From NCBI GenBank assembly GCA_001931875.2, contig MSJH02000085.1, forward strand, positions 1 through 34,049: DNA of 34,049 bases, given 5' to 3'. Position 1 is the first letter of the stretch. Each line of letters starts with the position of its first letter. Both the position numbers and the translations under genes were made by a program. The notes beneath the pieces were generated by a model that had not been told where the DNA came from, ran no database searches, and worked only from the letters and a program-made list of their open reading frames with translations. Source of the DNA: Byssochlamys sp. IMV 00236. Taxonomy: Eukaryota; Ascomycota; Eurotiomycetes; Eurotiales; Thermoascaceae. Shown here piece by piece: positions 31,426-34,049 of this stretch.

Positions 31426-33476
31426 ATGGCAGCACCAGCAAAGATAGAAGAAACGACATCCGACAAGATCAAAAAGTTTTTTGAAGACAAGGACTGGAAG
31501 TTTTATTGTGCTTTGGCTGCAGGTGTGACCCTTGCAGGGGCAAGTGCTTATTATATCACGAGTAGTAAGAAAGGATCCAAGAAGAAGCCTGCAGGAAACA
31601 GAGAGGGTAAGGAGAACTGGTAAAGTCAAAGCATAAGGTCTAACCTTTTACAAGTCAAAAAATCTACAACAGAAGAAAAAGCCCCTGCTGTCCCTAGTCC
31701 TACAGCAGCAACGACCGAGACTTTGGATTATATGACGTTGTCAGATAATGAAATTACTGCATTGACCGAGGAGGTAATGAAAAATAAGAAGGATTATCTT
31801 TTTTGCTGACACAGTTTTACAGCAACGTAGTGAGGCAGCTCAACAACTCAAGACAAAGGGTAATGCCAAATTTAGCGAAAAGGCCTATGACAAGGCTGCC
31901 GAATTATATACTGTAGCACTTCGCTATAAATCAGACCCAATCTTTTATTCCAACCGTGCTGCCTGTTATGCCAATTTGGGTCAAAATGAACGCGTGATTC
32001 AAGATTGTAACGAAGCATTGAAGTTGGATCCTGTTTATGTCAAGGCCTTGAACAGACGTGCTCATGCTTTTGAAAAATTGGATGATTTAGAAAATGCACT
32101 TTATGGTAAAGGATAATGTCATGTGGGAGATCAAAGAGAGGGGCAAACGACTGACTTTATGATAGATTTTACCTGTGTTTGTATTCTTGATGCATTCAAG
32201 AATGAAACAGCCAGTAAATCCATGGAACGCGTCTTGAAGCTTCTCTCAGAAAGAAAAGCAAAGGAAATCATGAAGGTAAAGCTTATTTTGTTGTCTGTGT
32301 GTATCTGATTTTCATTGTCATCAAATCACCTTAGACCAAGACACCTCGTTTGCCTTCATCTACCTTTGTTAGCGCCTATCTTGATTCATTCCGCCCTGGT
32401 AAAAAAAGATATGCTTTGGTATAAATGGACACAAATTAACTTTTTGTATAGTCGTGCAAGATTTATCAGGTGTTGCTGACGACGAATCCGGGGATGGATA
32501 TTACGTCAAAGCCTATCGTGCCATTGCTAACAAAGATTACACAGCTGCTTGTGAAGCTGTTGAGAAGGCTGTTGAATTGGGTTGTTCTCGTCAATACCAG
32601 GCTCATGCTTTGAATTTGATGGGTACATTTGCTTTCTTGAAGGGCAATACAGCATCAGCATTAGACTATTTCAATAAGGCTATTGAAGCTGATCCAAAGT
32701 TTGTTCAAAGCTACATTAAGCGATCCAGCATTTACATGGAACAAGGTAAGAGTGCACAACCATGTATATGATTGTTGCTGACATGTTCCCCTCTAGGCAA
32801 TATCGAAAGCACCTATAAGCAATTTGATGAAGCAATTGCTATTAACCCCAGTGATCCCGATATCTACTACCACCGTGGACAAGTCAACTATATCAGTGGA
32901 CAATACGATGCTGCCGCTAAGGATTATAGTGAAAGCATAAAGCTCGATGACACTTTTGTCTATGCTCACATTCAACTGGGTGTTGTCCAATACAAGCTGG
33001 GCTCTATCTCTTCTTCGATGTCAACCTTCAATAATACCTTGAAGAAATTTGCCAATAGCACAGACGTACACAACTACTATGGTGAACTCTTGGTTGACCA
33101 ACAAAAGTTCACAGAGGCCATTGACATGTTTACCAAGGCAATCACACTCGATCCCAAGAACCCATTACCTTATATCAATAAGGCCATGTTGATGTACCAA
33201 ATGATGGGTAACGTAGAAGAAGCAACTCAATTGTGTAAGACCGCATTGGAGATTGATCCAGCTTGCGATGCTGCTGTTGCATCACTTGCTCAAATACTCC
33301 TGGAACAATCTAAGCCTGAAGAAGCACTCAAATACTATGAAATGGCTATCGACTTAGCCAGAACCGAAGCTGAGCTTGAGCATGCCATTTCTTATGTAGA
33401 GGCTACCAAGACTCAAACTCGATTTGCAAAAGATTTCCCTGACGCCGCTGCTAAATTGAGAGCCTTAAGAGGCTAA
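31426..33476 (+). CDS. TOM70: Mitochondrial import receptor Tom70
   Basis: This outer-membrane receptor takes preproteins such as metabolite carriers from Hsp70/Hsp90. The seven exons are 31426-31606, 31655-31773, 31823-32105, 32166-32275, 32335-32398, 32452-32745 and 32797-33476, giving 576 aa. An N-terminal anchor lies at about 25-46 (FYCALAAGVTLAGASAYYIT), followed by a Lys-rich and Ser/Thr/Pro linker. The first TPR block starts QLKTKGNAKFSEKAYDKAAE, with clamp-type residues (Asn in GNAKF, NRAACY). Then come ALYDFTCVCILDAFKNET and PRLPSSTFVSAYLDSFRP, both Tom70 signatures, and about seven more TPRs to the end. The start at 31426 is chosen because it gives the standard short tail before the anchor. 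The gene converges on eL18. Confidence 0.96.
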
Positions 33477-33506
33477 AAATTTATAGTACATATATGTTTA
33501 ATAGAA

Positions 33507-33512
33507 AATAAA
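33507..33512 (+). promoter_or_regulatory. Polyadenylation signal of TOM70
   Basis: AATAAA lies about 30 bases after the TOM70 stop, within the 97-base interval separating it from the convergent eL18 gene. Confidence 0.5.
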
Positions 33513-33573
33513 AAATGGGTCCCCATATAAAGTAAAAATGATCAATTTATTACTGATGAACGGTCTCAAACGC

Positions 33574-34029
33574 TTAGACCTTGAAACCACGAGAAGAACG
33601 CTTACCACGAGCACGTTCGAACTTGCGGCCTTCAGAACGGACATAAGGCTTCTTGTTCTTGTGAGGACCGAAACCAAAGTGCTTGGCAGATTCACGAGCG
33701 TTCTTAGCACCACGGATGAGGATAGTGTTGGCACCAGTAGGAGCACGGAGAGCCAATTGATCCAAGGTCAAACATTCACCACCAGCCTTCAAGATACGGG
33801 CCTTGACGGTCTTGGTGAAGTGAAGGGCAGCAACAGAGAGCTTGGGGACTTCAAGGAGACGGCTGTCATCAGTGACGGTACCGACAACGACGACAGTGTT
33901 GTTACCCTTGGCGCTGCGAACAACACGAGAAAGACTGACGGGAGGACGGTTGACACGAGACATAAAGAGACGCTTCAAGACGACCTTGTTGAATTTAGCA
34001 TCAGTACGACGAGCAAGGAAACGGTAAAG
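33574..34029 (-). CDS. RPL18: 60S ribosomal protein eL18, 3' exon (partial)
   Basis: This is the last exon (34029-33574) of a cytosolic large-subunit protein, 151 residues plus stop. It begins in phase 0 after an acceptor TTTAG with [20 protein letters not shown] and continues [36 protein letters not shown] and [20 protein letters not shown], ending SSRGFKV, all standard for eL18. About 35 N-terminal residues are missing and must lie on exons beyond the right edge. Codon use is strongly biased to C- and G-ending codons, like NDK exon 3, as expected of a highly expressed gene. Confidence 0.96.
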   Translation of the reverse strand, partial: LYRFLARRTDAKFNKVVLKRLFMSRVNRPPVSLSRVVRSAKGNNTVVVVGTVTDDSRLLEVPKLSVAALHFTKTVKARILKAGGECLTLDQLALRAPTGANTILIRGAKNARESAKHFGFGPHKNKKPYVRSEGRKFERARGKRSSRGFKV

Positions 34030-34049
34030 CTAAAGAGAAAAGAAAAAAA

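Overview
The window is nuclear DNA of a filamentous early-diverging fungus, most likely Mucoromycota and probably Mucorales. It is AT-rich, its genes are interrupted by many short introns (mostly about 45-75 nt, GT...AG), and the proteins are of fungal type: Tlg2 syntaxin, YMC-type mitochondrial carrier, 3-hydroxyanthranilate dioxygenase, Tom70, Sec2 and two MATA-type HMG-box regulators. I rebuilt exon structures by hand for 16 protein genes. Fifteen are complete and keep one open frame from ATG to stop. The last runs off the right edge. I saw no tRNA or rRNA gene, CRISPR array or intact transposon.

Layout. 0.1-2.5 kb: TLG2 and an unidentified four-helix membrane protein, both on minus. 3.5-4.1 kb: nucleoside diphosphate kinase (plus). 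4.4-5.3 kb: first HMG-box gene (minus, one intron). 6.0-8.3 kb: mitochondrial carrier and 3-hydroxyanthranilate dioxygenase (both minus). 9.2-10.7 kb: a Ser/Thr kinase with an 8-nt exon (minus). 11.8-12.5 kb: HPRT (plus), converging on the second HMG-box gene at 12.8-13.8 kb (minus, intronless). 13.8-20.4 kb: a 6.7-kb stretch with no gene I can support, holding palindromes, a repeated 19-nt motif, a small inverted-repeat element and possible relic reading frames. 20.4-23.3 kb: a DH-PH RhoGEF (plus). 23.5-25.7 kb: an unidentified proline-rich NPF-motif protein (minus). 26.6-28.7 kb: a CENP-H-like kinetochore protein (plus) converging on a Sec2-type Rab exchange factor (minus). 28.8-30.7 kb: ataxin-10 family protein (plus). 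31.4-33.5 kb: TOM70 (plus), converging on ribosomal protein eL18 (minus, partial).

Most genes are unrelated housekeeping neighbours (trafficking: TLG2, SEC2, RhoGEF; mitochondria: carrier, TOM70; nucleotides: NDK, HPRT; NAD precursors: dioxygenase) rather than a pathway cluster. The notable arrangement is the pair of closely similar mating-type-like HMG regulators. They lie in the same orientation with four housekeeping genes between them, and one of them faces the long gene-free interval. The flanking genes are not the triose-phosphate transporter and RNA helicase known to border the Mucorales sex locus, so this pair is better read as a duplicated MATA-HMG regulator locus of unknown role.
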